Source of the DNA: Nitrospirae bacterium YQR-1
Lineage (GTDB): Bacteria > Nitrospirota > Thermodesulfovibrionia > Thermodesulfovibrionales > Magnetobacteriaceae
Direction: 5' to 3'
NCBI GenBank assembly: GCA_039908095.1
Contig: JAMOBJ010000024.1
Coordinates: forward strand, 1 to 54,612
Length of the DNA: 54,612 nt
Below, one piece after another: positions 18,416 through 25,960 of this stretch. How positions within the stretch are numbered: position 1 is the stretch's first letter; each line of letters begins with the position of its first letter. Both the position numbers and the translations under genes were made by a program. The notes below the pieces were generated by a model. It worked only from the letters and a program-made list of their open reading frames with translations, made no database searches and was not told where the DNA came from.

Positions 18416-19099
18416 TTATTGGTTTAAGTCTTTTATGTAGGCGTCTTTGTCCGCCCTGTGGCGTATCATTTGCCCCTCTACCATGTAAATTACCATCTCA
18501 GCAATATTTGTTGCATGGTCTCCGATTCTTTCCAGATACCTGGAGATGTAACCCAACTTTGTGGCCGGTATGGCCGAGTCACAATCGTGTAGCATCATAT
18601 CAATGAGATCGCGCAGCACCTTTTCATTTATATCATCCACCTCTGTGTCCCTGGACATTACATTGAGGGCAAGGGATTTATCCTCTTTAATGAAGGAATC
18701 CACCGCATCTCTTACCATACCGCAGGTTATATCTCTGAGAATCGGGATATTTAAGTGTGTGGCAATGTATTTTTCATCGGCAAGCTCGATGGTTCTATTG
18801 GCAACGTTTGCAGCATTGTCGGCAATACGCTCTAAGTCAGTGGTTATTTTCATTGCTGTTGTGATAAGACGTAGATCTCTTGCCACCGGTTGTCTTAAAG
18901 CGATGAGCTTTATACAGTGTTCATCTATTTCAATATCAAAGGTGTTTATGAGAGCATCGCCCACTGTAACTTTTTTGGCTAATTCCAGGTCTCTGGCAAC
19001 CAAAGAAATAACAGAATTTCTTACGGCGTCCTCAACGAGTTTGCCCATTTCCTGGATTTTACCTTTAAGCTCAGCAAGCTCAGCTTCCCTTAGATACAT
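18416..19099 (-). CDS. phoU: PhoU-type phosphate regulator (second copy)
   Basis: A 227-aa protein made of two PhoU three-helix repeats (about 8-110 and 115-215). The metal-binding E/D-x3-D signatures are clear: DLERIADNAANVANR in the first repeat and YLERIGDHATNIAEMVIYMV in the second. PhoU links the Pst transporter and the PhoR kinase, and holds phosphate uptake down when phosphate is plentiful. This copy follows another phoU on the same strand, separated by a family A repeat. The two are related but clearly diverged paralogues. Confidence 0.92.
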   Translation of the reverse strand: MYLREAELAELKGKIQEMGKLVEDAVRNSVISLVARDLELAKKVTVGDALINTFDIEIDEHCIKLIALRQPVARDLRLITTAMKITTDLERIADNAANVANRTIELADEKYIATHLNIPILRDITCGMVRDAVDSFIKEDKSLALNVMSRDTEVDDINEKVLRDLIDMMLHDCDSAIPATKLGYISRYLERIGDHATNIAEMVIYMVEGQMIRHRADKDAYIKDLNQ

Positions 19100-19119
19100 C
19101 CCGAATCCTCCAAAAACTT

Positions 19120-19260
19120 ATACCGAGTTGCATTCTATCGCCTAACTTTGTTGGCATCGTCGAAAGCTCCTTGACGTCTCCCCTGAAGGGGAATCCCCTG
19201 TAAGGGGAGGCGTCGTTTTCTCCTTGCCGCCTCGTTATGCTTCTGACTGCAACTCGGTAT
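19120..19260 (-). repeat. Dispersed MITE-like repeat, family A, copy 3
   Basis: Ends ATACCGAGTTGCA and TGCAACTCGGTAT are matched to each other, including the A-to-G change shared on both sides. The long interior is in the opposite orientation to copy 2. It sits between the two phoU genes and so interrupts what is otherwise a tightly spaced operon. Confidence 0.88.
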
Positions 19261-19284
19261 TAATAAGTAGAACCTCAGCTTTTT

Positions 19285-19956
19285 TTAGGTTTTTAAATGA
19301 GAGATATCTGCCATGTGCCGGACTATTTTGCCCTCCACCATATAAATCACAACCTCTGCGATGTTTGTCGAATGATCGGCTATTCGCTCCAGATTTCTTG
19401 AAATATATATGAGTTGGGATGCCTGTATGATGCTGTCAGGGTTAAGGGTCATAACGGAGAGTAACCCGTCAATAATAGTGTCATTGAGATCATCCACCTC
19501 GTCATCCCTGTTGATTACGGCCAATGCAAGCGCTCTGTCGCCGTTTACGAAAGCATCAATTGCGTCTTTAACCATCATCTGGGTGATTTCCCTTAGCCGT
19601 GATATTTCCGAGTAACTCATAATCTGTTGAGTTTCCATCAGAGCAATAGACTTTTCGGCTATATTTACAGCATGGTCGGCTATTCTTTCAAGGTCTGTGG
19701 TTATTTTCATCCCTGTAGTTAAAAATCTGAGGTCTTTACCCATGGGTTGGCGGCGTGCTATCAGCCGGATACATTCCTCATCAATATTAACATCCAGAGC
19801 GTTTACTATGTGGTCGTTTCTTATTACGCTCTGGGCCAAATCTGCATTGCTTTCTATCAGAGAACGCACAGAGTCCCTTATAGCACTTTCAACCAATGAG
19901 GCCATCTTTAAAATGGTCTCTTTCAGAGACTTTAGTTCATCATCCCTTATCGGCAT
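19285..19956 (-). CDS. phoU: PhoU-type phosphate regulator (first copy)
   Basis: A 223-aa two-repeat PhoU. The signatures are DLERIADHAVNIAEKSIAL and NLERIADHSTNIAEVVIYMV, which ligate the multinuclear metal cluster in known PhoU structures. It begins 3 bp downstream of the pstB stop, the classical pstB-phoU order, so it is the better candidate for the Pst partner. The C-terminal MVEGKIVRHMADI strongly resembles the end of the second copy, indicating an old tandem duplication. Confidence 0.93.
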   Translation of the reverse strand: MPIRDDELKSLKETILKMASLVESAIRDSVRSLIESNADLAQSVIRNDHIVNALDVNIDEECIRLIARRQPMGKDLRFLTTGMKITTDLERIADHAVNIAEKSIALMETQQIMSYSEISRLREITQMMVKDAIDAFVNGDRALALAVINRDDEVDDLNDTIIDGLLSVMTLNPDSIIQASQLIYISRNLERIADHSTNIAEVVIYMVEGKIVRHMADISHLKT

Positions 19957-19959
19957 ATT

Positions 19960-20724
19960 CTATCCGAACCTTCCCGTTATGTAATCCTCCGTCAACTTAT
20001 TTGACGGGTTTGTAAACATAGTGTCAGTCTTATCGTACTCAATAAGGTCGCCAAGCATCATAAAGCCGGTGTAGTCGGAAATTCTTGCGGCCTGCTGCAT
20101 ATTATGCGTTACAATAATTATTGTCACCTCTCTTTTTAATAAAATAGCAAGGTCTTCTATTTTAGAAGTGGATATAGGGTCAAGGGCTGATGTGGGCTCA
20201 TCAAAAAGCAGCACTTTGGGTTTAACCGCCAGTGAACGTGCGATAACAAGGCGCTGCTGCTGCCCGCCTGAGAGAGCATAAGCGCTTTCATTTAACTTGT
20301 TTTTCACCTCATCCCACAGGGCTGCCTGCTTCAGGGCGTTCTCGACGTGTTCGGTCATCTCGCTTCTTTTTTTAATGCCGCGCAATTTAAGTCCGTAAGC
20401 AATATTTTCAAATATTGACATCGGAAACGGAGTCGGTTTCTGAAACACCATACCAATCTGACACCGCAGGTCTATAAGGTCTATGTCTTTAGCCAGAATG
20501 TCCATCCCGTTAAATGCTATTTCTCCCTCGTATCTGCACCCATGGTACAGATCGTGCATACGGTTAAAACACCTCAACAGTGTGGTCTTACCACATCCTG
20601 AGGGGCCTATCAAAGCCGTCACAGAGTTCTTGTATATCGGAAAAGTTACATCCTTGAGCGCCTTAACTCCGGTTGAGTAATAAAAACTTAACCCTTTAAC
20701 CTCAATGTCCGTTACCTGTTCCAT
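19960..20724 (-). CDS. pstB: Phosphate ABC transporter ATP-binding protein PstB
   Basis: A 254-aa ATPase of the high-affinity phosphate importer. Walker A is [13 protein letters not shown]. The Q-loop lies in [20 protein letters not shown], a PstB hallmark. The ABC signature is LSGGQQQRL, and Walker B is [13 protein letters not shown] followed by the H-loop [13 protein letters not shown], also PstB-like. The ribosome site is AAGGAG, 6-7 nt before the ATG. The substrate-binding and permease genes (pstS, pstC, pstA) are not adjacent; the gene is first in its transcript and is preceded by an 11-bp repeat resembling a Pho box. The permease must be encoded elsewhere. Confidence 0.95.
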   Translation of the reverse strand: MEQVTDIEVKGLSFYYSTGVKALKDVTFPIYKNSVTALIGPSGCGKTTLLRCFNRMHDLYHGCRYEGEIAFNGMDILAKDIDLIDLRCQIGMVFQKPTPFPMSIFENIAYGLKLRGIKKRSEMTEHVENALKQAALWDEVKNKLNESAYALSGGQQQRLVIARSLAVKPKVLLFDEPTSALDPISTSKIEDLAILLKREVTIIIVTHNMQQAARISDYTGFMMLGDLIEYDKTDTMFTNPSNKLTEDYITGRFG

Positions 20725-20820
20725 TTGCTCCTTAACAATAAAACATACTATATTCTATAAGTTGCAGTAAATCAATCAAATTCACAGCAATATCAGCATA
20801 AAAATATTTTTCACATATGT

Positions 20821-20826
20821 ATTATA
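20821..20826 (-). promoter_or_regulatory. -10 element of the pstB promoter
   Basis: On the minus strand this reads TATAAT, about 97 bp upstream of pstB. There is no good -35 hexamer at the right distance; instead the Pho-box-like repeats end 7 bp upstream, the arrangement expected for a PhoB/PhoP-activated promoter. Confidence 0.5.
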
Positions 20827-20833
20827 GATTATC

Positions 20834-20866
20834 TCATGTTACAATTGCATTAACACCATGTTACAA
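20834..20866 (-). promoter_or_regulatory. Candidate Pho box: three 11-bp direct repeats
   Basis: Read toward pstB, the three 11-mers are TTGTAACATGG, TGTTAATGCAA and TTGTAACATGA. The outer two match at 10 of 11 positions, and 11-bp periodicity is the hallmark of PhoB/PhoP sites. On the plus strand the cores are TTACAA, TTAACA and TTACAA with 5-bp spacers, close to the TTAACA repeat bound by Bacillus PhoP. The location directly upstream of a TATAAT and of pstB-phoU supports the call. It might also influence the divergent gene at 21002. Confidence 0.55.
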
Positions 20867-20909
20867 ATAAATTAATTTTTATTTCAAAGCAATCTATGAA
20901 AAAAATTTA

Positions 20910-20938
20910 TTGAAATAATTAATTATTTGTGTTATTAT
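20910..20938 (+). promoter_or_regulatory. Candidate sigma-70 promoter of the 139-aa protein gene
   Basis: TTGAAA (20910-20915) and TATTAT (20933-20938) are separated by 17 bp. This would give a leader of about 57 nt that ends in a near-perfect Shine-Dalgarno sequence (AAAGGAGG, 20991-20998). Confidence 0.55.
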
Positions 20939-21001
20939 AACTGCATTCAAGCAGGTGCGGCTCTCTGTTAACAATTATAAATCAAATTAAAGGAGGATTT
21001 A

Positions 21002-21421
21002 ATGGTTACTAAGACTATGAAAGATTTTATGGGTATGGCCGGTAAGTTTGTAGAGATGAACAAGGGGCAGTGGGACCATAATGCATGGCTGGATTTTATA
21101 TCTGAATCCAAAAAGATGGGCATTGACATGTGTGACGATACAAAGACATGTGCAGGTGCGGTGCTTGAGGCCATGAAAAACTATTACACCACAATGATGG
21201 GTACCGAGAGTATGGCAAGTGTAATGTCGGAGGCGACTGACGCCACATTAAAGCTGATCAAAAACCCTAAGGCTATGATGGACAAGTCGGAATGGGACAA
21301 CTATATGGCCGGCATGAAGGACAAGGGCATAAAAATGAACACAGAGGCACAGAATTACCTGAAAGCTATGATGGAGGCGACAAAGGAATTTGCAAATGTT
21401 GCCAGGATTGACATCCAATAG
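21002..21421 (+). CDS. Unknown 139-aa soluble protein with an internal repeat
   Basis: I do not recognise a family. The protein is Met- and Lys-rich, helical in character, without signal peptide or membrane helix. Two halves look like diverged copies of one motif: QWDHNAWLDFISESKKMGI at about 22-40 and EWDNYMAGMKDKGIKMNTE at about 97-115. Each has W-D, then K-x-x-G-I-x-M, then a helix ending in a Tyr-containing stretch. This resembles phasin-like or granule/surface-coating helical proteins in size only; I do not claim that function. The Shine-Dalgarno sequence and promoter are among the strongest in the window, suggesting high expression. It stands alone, divergent from pstB. Confidence 0.8.
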   Translation: MVTKTMKDFMGMAGKFVEMNKGQWDHNAWLDFISESKKMGIDMCDDTKTCAGAVLEAMKNYYTTMMGTESMASVMSEATDATLKLIKNPKAMMDKSEWDNYMAGMKDKGIKMNTEAQNYLKAMMEATKEFANVARIDIQ

Positions 21422-21443
21422 TTTTTTTTCTTAATGTACACTT

Positions 21444-21506
21444 CTAAAAACCTGGACAGATACTGTGACAGCTCAGCAGAGCAGGCGGATCGGTTCAGGT
21501 TTTTAG
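21444..21506 (+). terminator. Long-stem hairpin downstream of the 139-aa protein gene
   Basis: Perfect 11-bp arms, CTAAAAACCTG (21444-21454) and CAGGTTTTTAG (21496-21506), enclose 41 nt that contain a smaller hairpin (GCTC-AGCA-GAGC). The 3' arm includes a five-T run. It could act as a terminator or a stabilising 3' structure for the preceding mRNA, or be a small structured RNA. Confidence 0.4.
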
Positions 21507-21755
21507 TTTAAACCAGCAGGGAATTTAGGACTTATACATCTTTACTCGATTGAACATATCACCAATATTGCCCAATAATTCTCCTTTGAGCAAAACCACC
21601 TCCTTGTGTAGTATTTCTTTGGAACGTGCCGGCAATTGCAGTATATAGTTTCTTCACATCTTTAAAATATCTTGTTTGTTGTTAGAGCTATCCGGCGCAT
21701 CTGCGCTTAAAACGCCACCTTCTACAAAAAAGCATATGTAAAATAAATAGAATCC
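21507..21755. other. Gene-free interval before rpiB
   Basis: No credible reading frame. One small hairpin (GGCG-CATCTGCGCTTAAAA-CGCC near 21692) is the only further structure seen ahead of the rpiB promoter. Confidence 0.4.
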
Positions 21756-21785
21756 TTGACAGAAAAAATTATAGTTGTATATGAT
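21756..21785 (+). promoter_or_regulatory. Sigma-70 promoter of rpiB-glyA
   Basis: A perfect TTGACA (21756-21761) and TATGAT (21780-21785) are separated by 18 bp. Transcription would start near 21792. An upstream ATG at 21775 lies inside this promoter, which supports the later rpiB start. Confidence 0.6.
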
Positions 21786-21816
21786 AATCGGGTATAATGT
21801 CAAGGTGGAAGAGTTC

Positions 21817-22269
21817 ATGAAAATAGCAATAGGCTGCGACCATGCCGGCCTTGAATTAAAAGAGGTGATAGTAAAGGAACTGGAGCAGTTGGGAATAGAC
21901 GTTTTAGACGTCGGTACTCATAATTGCGATTCTGTGGATTACCCCGACTATGGGAAGATGGTGGCTCAGAAGGTCTCAGGTGGAGATGTGCAACGAGGTG
22001 TCCTGATCTGTGGAACCGGAATAGGCATGTCCATAGTGGCTAATAAATTTAAAGGTGTGAGGGCGGCTCTTTGCCATGACCACAACACAGCCATTATGAG
22101 CAGACAACATAATGATTCAAACATAATGGTTTTAGGAAGCAGAGTAATTTCTAAAGAATTAGCTGTGGAAATGCTACATCTGTGGCTTGATACTCCTTAT
22201 GAAGGCGGACGGCATCAACAAAGGCTTCAAAAATTAAAACATATAGAGGATAGTACTAAACATGGATAG
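21817..22269 (+). CDS. rpiB: Ribose-5-phosphate isomerase B
   Basis: A 150-aa RpiB/LacAB-family isomerase interconverting ribose-5-phosphate and ribulose-5-phosphate in the pentose phosphate pathway. The start [15 protein letters not shown] is canonical. An ATG 14 codons upstream would fall in the promoter. The catalytic cysteine is in [17 protein letters not shown], and [17 protein letters not shown] carries the phosphate-binding histidine and arginine. [10 protein letters not shown] is the usual C-terminal helix. It overlaps glyA by 8 bp, a pairing common across bacteria. Confidence 0.95.
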   Translation: MKIAIGCDHAGLELKEVIVKELEQLGIDVLDVGTHNCDSVDYPDYGKMVAQKVSGGDVQRGVLICGTGIGMSIVANKFKGVRAALCHDHNTAIMSRQHNDSNIMVLGSRVISKELAVEMLHLWLDTPYEGGRHQQRLQKLKHIEDSTKHG

Positions 22270-23509
22270 GTTAGACGGTAAGACATTAAAGCATACGGAC
22301 CTGGATGTATATGAAGCCATCATGGGAGAGCTCAGGCGCGAAAATGACAATCTTCTGATGATAGCATCTGAAAACTATGCAAGCTATAGTGTAATGGAGG
22401 CTCAGGGGTCGGTACTGACAAATAAATATGCTGAGGGATATCCATACAAGCGTTACTACGGCGGTTGCCAATATGTTGACATTGTTGAATCCCTTGCAAT
22501 AGAGCGTGCAAAGAAGCTCTTTGGCGCCGAACATGTAAACGTACAGGCACACTCCGGATCCTCAGCCAACATGGCGGTTTTTTTTAGCGTCTTAAAGCCC
22601 GGAGATACGATTCTGGGCATGGATTTAAGACATGGCGGGCATTTGACACATGGGGCGGCGGTGAGCTTTTCCGGAATGTTATATAAAACCTGCTTTTATG
22701 GGGTACACAAAGATACCGGTTATATAGATTATGAGGAAGTAAGGGCTTTGGCGCATCAGTGTAAGCCCAGGATGATAGTGGCAGGTGCCAGTGCATATTC
22801 AAGAGTCATTGATTTTTCAGAGTTTGCCTCCATAGCGAAGGAGGTTGGTGCGTATCTGATGGCCGATATTGCCCACATAGCCGGACTGATAGCAGCCGGA
22901 GTGCATCCTTCACCGGTAAAGTATGCTGATTTTGTCACATCCTCAACACATAAGACGTTAAGAGGCCCCCGGGGTGGCATGGTAATGTGTAAGGCAGACT
23001 ATGGAAAGGCACTTGATAAAATCATTTTTCCCGGCATACAGGGCGGCCCGCTTATGCATGTAATAGCGGCAAAGGCTGTAGCGTTTAAAGAAGCGCTGAC
23101 AGAGGAGTTTAATATTTACCAGAGAAATGTCGTAAAAAATGCCTCACGGCTGGCCGCTGAGTTGATTAAGAGGGATTATAAAATAATTTCAGACGGCACG
23201 GATACCCATCTTATGCTTGTTGATTTAAGAAATAAAAAAATAACAGGGGCGCAGGCTGAGCAGTTACTTGATTTGGCCGGAATCACGTTAAATAAGAATT
23301 CCATACCATACGATGATAAACCTGCAACGGTGACAAGCGGCATCCGGTTAGGCACTCCGGCTTTGACCACACGCGGATTTATGGAAGATGACATGGAAGA
23401 GGTGGCAGATATTATAGACAGTGCACTAAAACACTACAGTGATGAGGGCAATATGGATGCTCAGCGCAGGAAAGTGCAGGCACTTTGCAACAAATACCCT
23501 GTTTATTAG
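22262..23509 (+). CDS. glyA: Serine hydroxymethyltransferase
   Basis: A 415-aa PLP enzyme that converts serine plus tetrahydrofolate to glycine plus methylene-tetrahydrofolate. The PLP Lys lies in [14 protein letters not shown]. Other family blocks are [52 protein letters not shown] and [13 protein letters not shown]. Length is typical. It is translated from the same message as rpiB with an 8-bp overlap. Its product, methylene-THF, is also the methyl donor for the TrmFO encoded nearby, although the two are on opposite strands. Confidence 0.97.
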   Translation: MDRLDGKTLKHTDLDVYEAIMGELRRENDNLLMIASENYASYSVMEAQGSVLTNKYAEGYPYKRYYGGCQYVDIVESLAIERAKKLFGAEHVNVQAHSGSSANMAVFFSVLKPGDTILGMDLRHGGHLTHGAAVSFSGMLYKTCFYGVHKDTGYIDYEEVRALAHQCKPRMIVAGASAYSRVIDFSEFASIAKEVGAYLMADIAHIAGLIAAGVHPSPVKYADFVTSSTHKTLRGPRGGMVMCKADYGKALDKIIFPGIQGGPLMHVIAAKAVAFKEALTEEFNIYQRNVVKNASRLAAELIKRDYKIISDGTDTHLMLVDLRNKKITGAQAEQLLDLAGITLNKNSIPYDDKPATVTSGIRLGTPALTTRGFMEDDMEEVADIIDSALKHYSDEGNMDAQRRKVQALCNKYPVY

Positions 23510-23558
23510 GAGTGGCTGCCGGCTAAGATGAAAGAGTAAAAGTTTTTTAATAGTGTAT

Positions 23559-23586
23559 TTGACTAAAGGAGCTAAGATCAGATAGT
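23559..23586 (+). promoter_or_regulatory. Possible promoter of the tRNA pair
   Basis: TTGACT (23559-23564) and GATAGT (23581-23586) are 16 bp apart, about 20 bp before the first tRNA. The tRNAs might also be read from the glyA transcript. Confidence 0.35.
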
Positions 23587-23605
23587 ATAGTGGTGGTTAT
23601 TATGT

Positions 23606-23676
23606 TGGGGAGTCGTCTAATGGCAGGACAGCAGACTCTGGATTTGCCTGTAGGGGTTCGAGTCCTCTCTCCCCAG
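23606..23676 (+). tRNA. tRNA-Gln (anticodon CTG)
   Basis: A cloverleaf folds from the sequence. The 7-bp acceptor stem is TGGGGAG with CTCCCCA and discriminator G. The T-arm contains GGTTCGAGTCC. The anticodon stem GCAGA/TTTGC closes a loop CTCTGGA, giving anticodon CTG for Gln. The 3' CCA is not encoded. Confidence 0.9.
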
Positions 23677-23691
23677 TATAAGTGAAATTGT

Positions 23692-23764
23692 GGTCCCATC
23701 GTCTAGAGGTCCAGGACATAGCCCTCTCAAGGCTAAGACACGGGTTCGATTCCCGTTGGGACTA
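23692..23764 (+). tRNA. tRNA-Glu (anticodon CTC)
   Basis: The acceptor GGTCCCA pairs with TGGGACT (one G-U), discriminator A. The T-arm is ACGGG-TTCGATT-CCCGT. The anticodon stem TAGCC/GGCTA with loop CTCTCAA gives anticodon CTC for Glu. It follows the Gln tRNA by 15 bp. CCA is not encoded. Confidence 0.9.
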
Positions 23765-24287
23765 CTTAATAAGTGCTTGGTATTAATCAATAATTCTTCT
23801 AAAAACTCTCTGAAATACCGTCACCAGCTCTTTTTGTGAACTCTTTTTTGCTGGTATTATTAAACCTAAAAACGGCAGTTGTTGGTCACACAAAGCCGGT
23901 ATTATGGGTTAAAATGTATGAGCGAGAGACGAAACTATCAATTTAGCAGCCTGTGAAAGTAAATGGCGGTACAGGGATTTGAAACACTGTTTTTATAACT
24001 TATTGATAATGTTAGATAATATGCTGGAGTGTAAGTATTAACACTTGAGGTTCTATCCGATTTGTGGACCATGTCGAGGACCATTATATGATGCATAAAA
24101 TGCTTTAGCCAAGGGTGTTATGGATAATTTCTTATCTGAATAATTATGCGATTTGCTGAAACTTGCTGGTATGATATCTGCGGTATTATAAACACGTTTA
24201 TTGATGTAATATTTGTTTTTAAAACCTGCTTTGATAAATTATATGACCATGCATGTTATAATAAGTAAACCTAAGAAAGGGTTTCAC
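23765..24287. other. Gene-free interval after the tRNAs
   Basis: No protein-like frame is seen. A lone CTTGGTATTAAT at about 23776 matches one end of the family A repeat, but no partner end or interior follows, so it may be chance or a remnant. No integrase or attachment duplication of the tRNA 3' end was found. Confidence 0.4.
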
Positions 24288-25172
24288 GTGCCACAATATT
24301 ATGATATTACATTAAAAAGTATTTTGAAAGAGTTGCCACGAAAATTCATGAAGATATTAACGGGGTTTGATACGGCAAAGTTTTTGGACGTGCAATTTCC
24401 TAGTGTTACATACAGGCAACCCGACTTGCTGGTGGAACTTCCAGATGAGACTTTGTTTCATATGGAGATGCAAGCGCAAAATGCACGTGATATGGATTGT
24501 AGAGAGTTGGAGTATTTATATCTGATATACTGTGAGTTTAGAAAATCTATTCGCCAATTAGTTTTATATGTCGGTGATGAAAAAGTAAATATGCGAAATG
24601 AAATTAAAATGCCAGGGTTACATTTCACTTATCGGATAATAGATATCAGAACTATAGATTGCAGGGATTTGCTTGAGAGTGATGATCCAGGTGATAATAT
24701 TTTGGCAATCCTTTGTAAAACAGAAGATGCTGATGGAACCATAAAAGGAATTCTTGCAAAATTATACGAATTACCACCTGATGAAAGAGAAGACTACATT
24801 CTAAAATTATTAACCCTATCAAGATTAAGGGGTTTGACGAAATCCGTAAAAAGGGAGGTTAAGAAGATGCCGGTAACTATAGACATAACAAAAGATGAAC
24901 TTTATTTGGATGGTGTGGAGAAAGGATTGTTTGAGGGTGAACTGAGAGGTAAGCGGGATGGATTACTTGAAGGTGAACTGAGAGGTAAGCGGGAAGGGTT
25001 ACTTGAGGGTATTGAAGGGATGCTTGAACTCAAATTTGGTTATTCCGGACTTGAGTTGATGAATATGGTTAAGGCAATAAACACTATAGATAAATTAGAA
25101 GCATTCAAGAATCTTATAAAGAAAGCCGGTTCAGTTGATGAGTTGAAGGTGTTTCTGGTAAAAAACGTATAA
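24288..25172 (+). CDS. Rpn-type PD-(D/E)XK nuclease / transposase-like protein
   Basis: Rpn/PDDEXK-family protein (294 aa), a group tied to recombination-promoting nucleases and phage-like defence. I start it at a GTG with GAAAGGG upstream, giving PQYYDITLKSILKELP, the usual family beginning. The nuclease core is visible: Asp46 in RQPDLLVEL and Glu60-x-Gln62 in FHMEMQAQ. After about residue 215 the protein turns charged, with two 12-residue repeats (GELRGKRDGLLE, GELRGKREGLLE) encoded by 36-bp tandem DNA repeats. Homologues often vary in repeat number here, as known for Rpn C-termini. No neighbour appears functionally linked. Confidence in family is good; the cellular role is uncertain. Confidence 0.82.
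   Translation: MPQYYDITLKSILKELPRKFMKILTGFDTAKFLDVQFPSVTYRQPDLLVELPDETLFHMEMQAQNARDMDCRELEYLYLIYCEFRKSIRQLVLYVGDEKVNMRNEIKMPGLHFTYRIIDIRTIDCRDLLESDDPGDNILAILCKTEDADGTIKGILAKLYELPPDEREDYILKLLTLSRLRGLTKSVKREVKKMPVTIDITKDELYLDGVEKGLFEGELRGKRDGLLEGELRGKREGLLEGIEGMLELKFGYSGLELMNMVKAINTIDKLEAFKNLIKKAGSVDELKVFLVKNV
24936..25007 (+). repeat. 36-bp tandem repeat within the Rpn-type gene
   Basis: Two units beginning GGTGAACTGAGAGGTAAGCG, 36 bp apart, encode the GELRGKR(D/E)GLLE repeats. In-frame unit gain or loss would change the length of the charged C-terminal tail without frameshift. Confidence 0.8.
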
Positions 25173-25178
25173 GTACCG

Positions 25179-25204
25179 GGGGACGGTGCCATAACACCAT
25201 CCCC
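25179..25204. terminator. Hairpin between convergent genes
   Basis: GGGGACGGTG and CACCATCCCC form a 10-bp stem with one mismatch and a 6-nt loop, 7 bp after the nuclease stop. Only a weak T-run follows (about 25216). It may terminate transcription from the left. Confidence 0.4.
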
Positions 25205-25228
25205 TCGCACAGAATTTTTAACAGTCAG

Positions 25229-25300
25229 TCAGTAAGCAAACTTATTAGTACCATCCTCGCAGGTATGACCAACCAAATTACGTTTAGGTGATGTTGTGCC
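25229..25300 (-). other. In-frame extension beyond an internal stop of the small secreted paralogue
   Basis: Directly after the TAA at 25303-25301 the same frame continues with GTTSPKRNLVGHTCEDGTN to a TGA at 25231-25229. The larger paralogue has GTTSPKRNLLGILCYDGSS in the same place with Gln where the TAA stands. The homologous continuation shows that the stop is recent or is read through. Confidence 0.75.
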
Positions 25301-25750
25301 TTAAAAACAACTCATGGGAACATCGCTACACGTTACAGTTGAAGACGTTATAGCCCCACCAAACTCACTATCCCCGCCTGAGCTAGCTCCTGTAAATGCT
25401 AATTTACCGCTATATCCTTTCGAACTGCCTGACGTTAAATCGGATAATGTGATTGTTGTACTACCTGTAGTCATGGTGTTGCCTGAAAATGTCATCAGTT
25501 GAGTTGTCTTAGCATCTACGGTAAAGCTGGTGTCTGTTGTTTGATTTGCTGAACCACTTTCTACCGTCATTGTTGTAAATGACCCTGTTACCGAACTTGT
25601 CGATACATTAGATACAACACAATAAACCACATTATTCGTATTTGTATGAATATACGGCATATAATATGTTGCTGAACCGGCTTTATCTGCCATTGTTAAA
25701 TTTAAAGTTATCAGTAATGCTATTAATGTATATGCTATTATCTTTTTCAT
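25301..25750 (-). CDS. Small secreted protein, truncated paralogue of the BNR-repeat protein C-terminus
   Basis: A 149-aa protein with a Sec signal (MKKIIAYTLIALLITLNLTM, cleavage likely near ADKAGSA). The mature part is one domain, homologous to the last 130 residues of the adjacent BNR-like protein. Shared marks include YYMPYIHTNTNNVVYCVVSN against SYVMPYLQTHTNQVLYCMAS, AKTTQLMTF, TTGSTTITLSDL and a Cys pair near the end (CSDVPMSCF). I do not recognise this domain. Its reading frame stops at a TAA exactly where the paralogue encodes Gln, and homology continues beyond. It has AAGGAG upstream of the ATG. It may be functional as a truncated form, a fresh pseudogene, or read through. Confidence 0.75.
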   Translation of the reverse strand: MKKIIAYTLIALLITLNLTMADKAGSATYYMPYIHTNTNNVVYCVVSNVSTSSVTGSFTTMTVESGSANQTTDTSFTVDAKTTQLMTFSGNTMTTGSTTITLSDLTSGSSKGYSGKLAFTGASSGGDSEFGGAITSSTVTCSDVPMSCF

Positions 25751-25810
25751 TTGTATTGTCTCCTTGTTATAACAATTATCAATAGTATGTTCGTATTAAT
25801 TTTTTAAAAG

Positions 25811-25955
25811 ATGAGATTACCACGTCGCTAACGCTCCTCGTAATGACAAATAAAAAAACGTTGGAGCAACAACCCCGTGCCGTCATTGCGAACCCCCGCA
25901 GGGGGTGTGGCAATCTCAGCCTTTAAAGTTGCCAACGGAATTTTGCAAACCACTA
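25811..25955. repeat. Dispersed repeat, family B, inverted pair
   Basis: GAGATTACCACGTCGCTAAC at the left is the reverse complement of the common pattern GTTAGCGACGTGGTAATCTC. It is followed by the direct form GTCATTGCGAACCCC and GGCAATCTCAGCC. The two halves thus face each other. A second copy of the family is at 629-750. Confidence 0.6.
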
Positions 25956-25960
25956 TAATC

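Noticed and set aside
21775..21816. Upstream ATG extension of rpiB
   Set aside because: The extension lies inside the TTGACA/TATGAT promoter, and the family begins at [11 protein letters not shown].
23606..24287. Integration site at the tRNA genes
   Set aside because: No integrase, no duplicated tRNA 3' end and no flanking direct repeat were seen.
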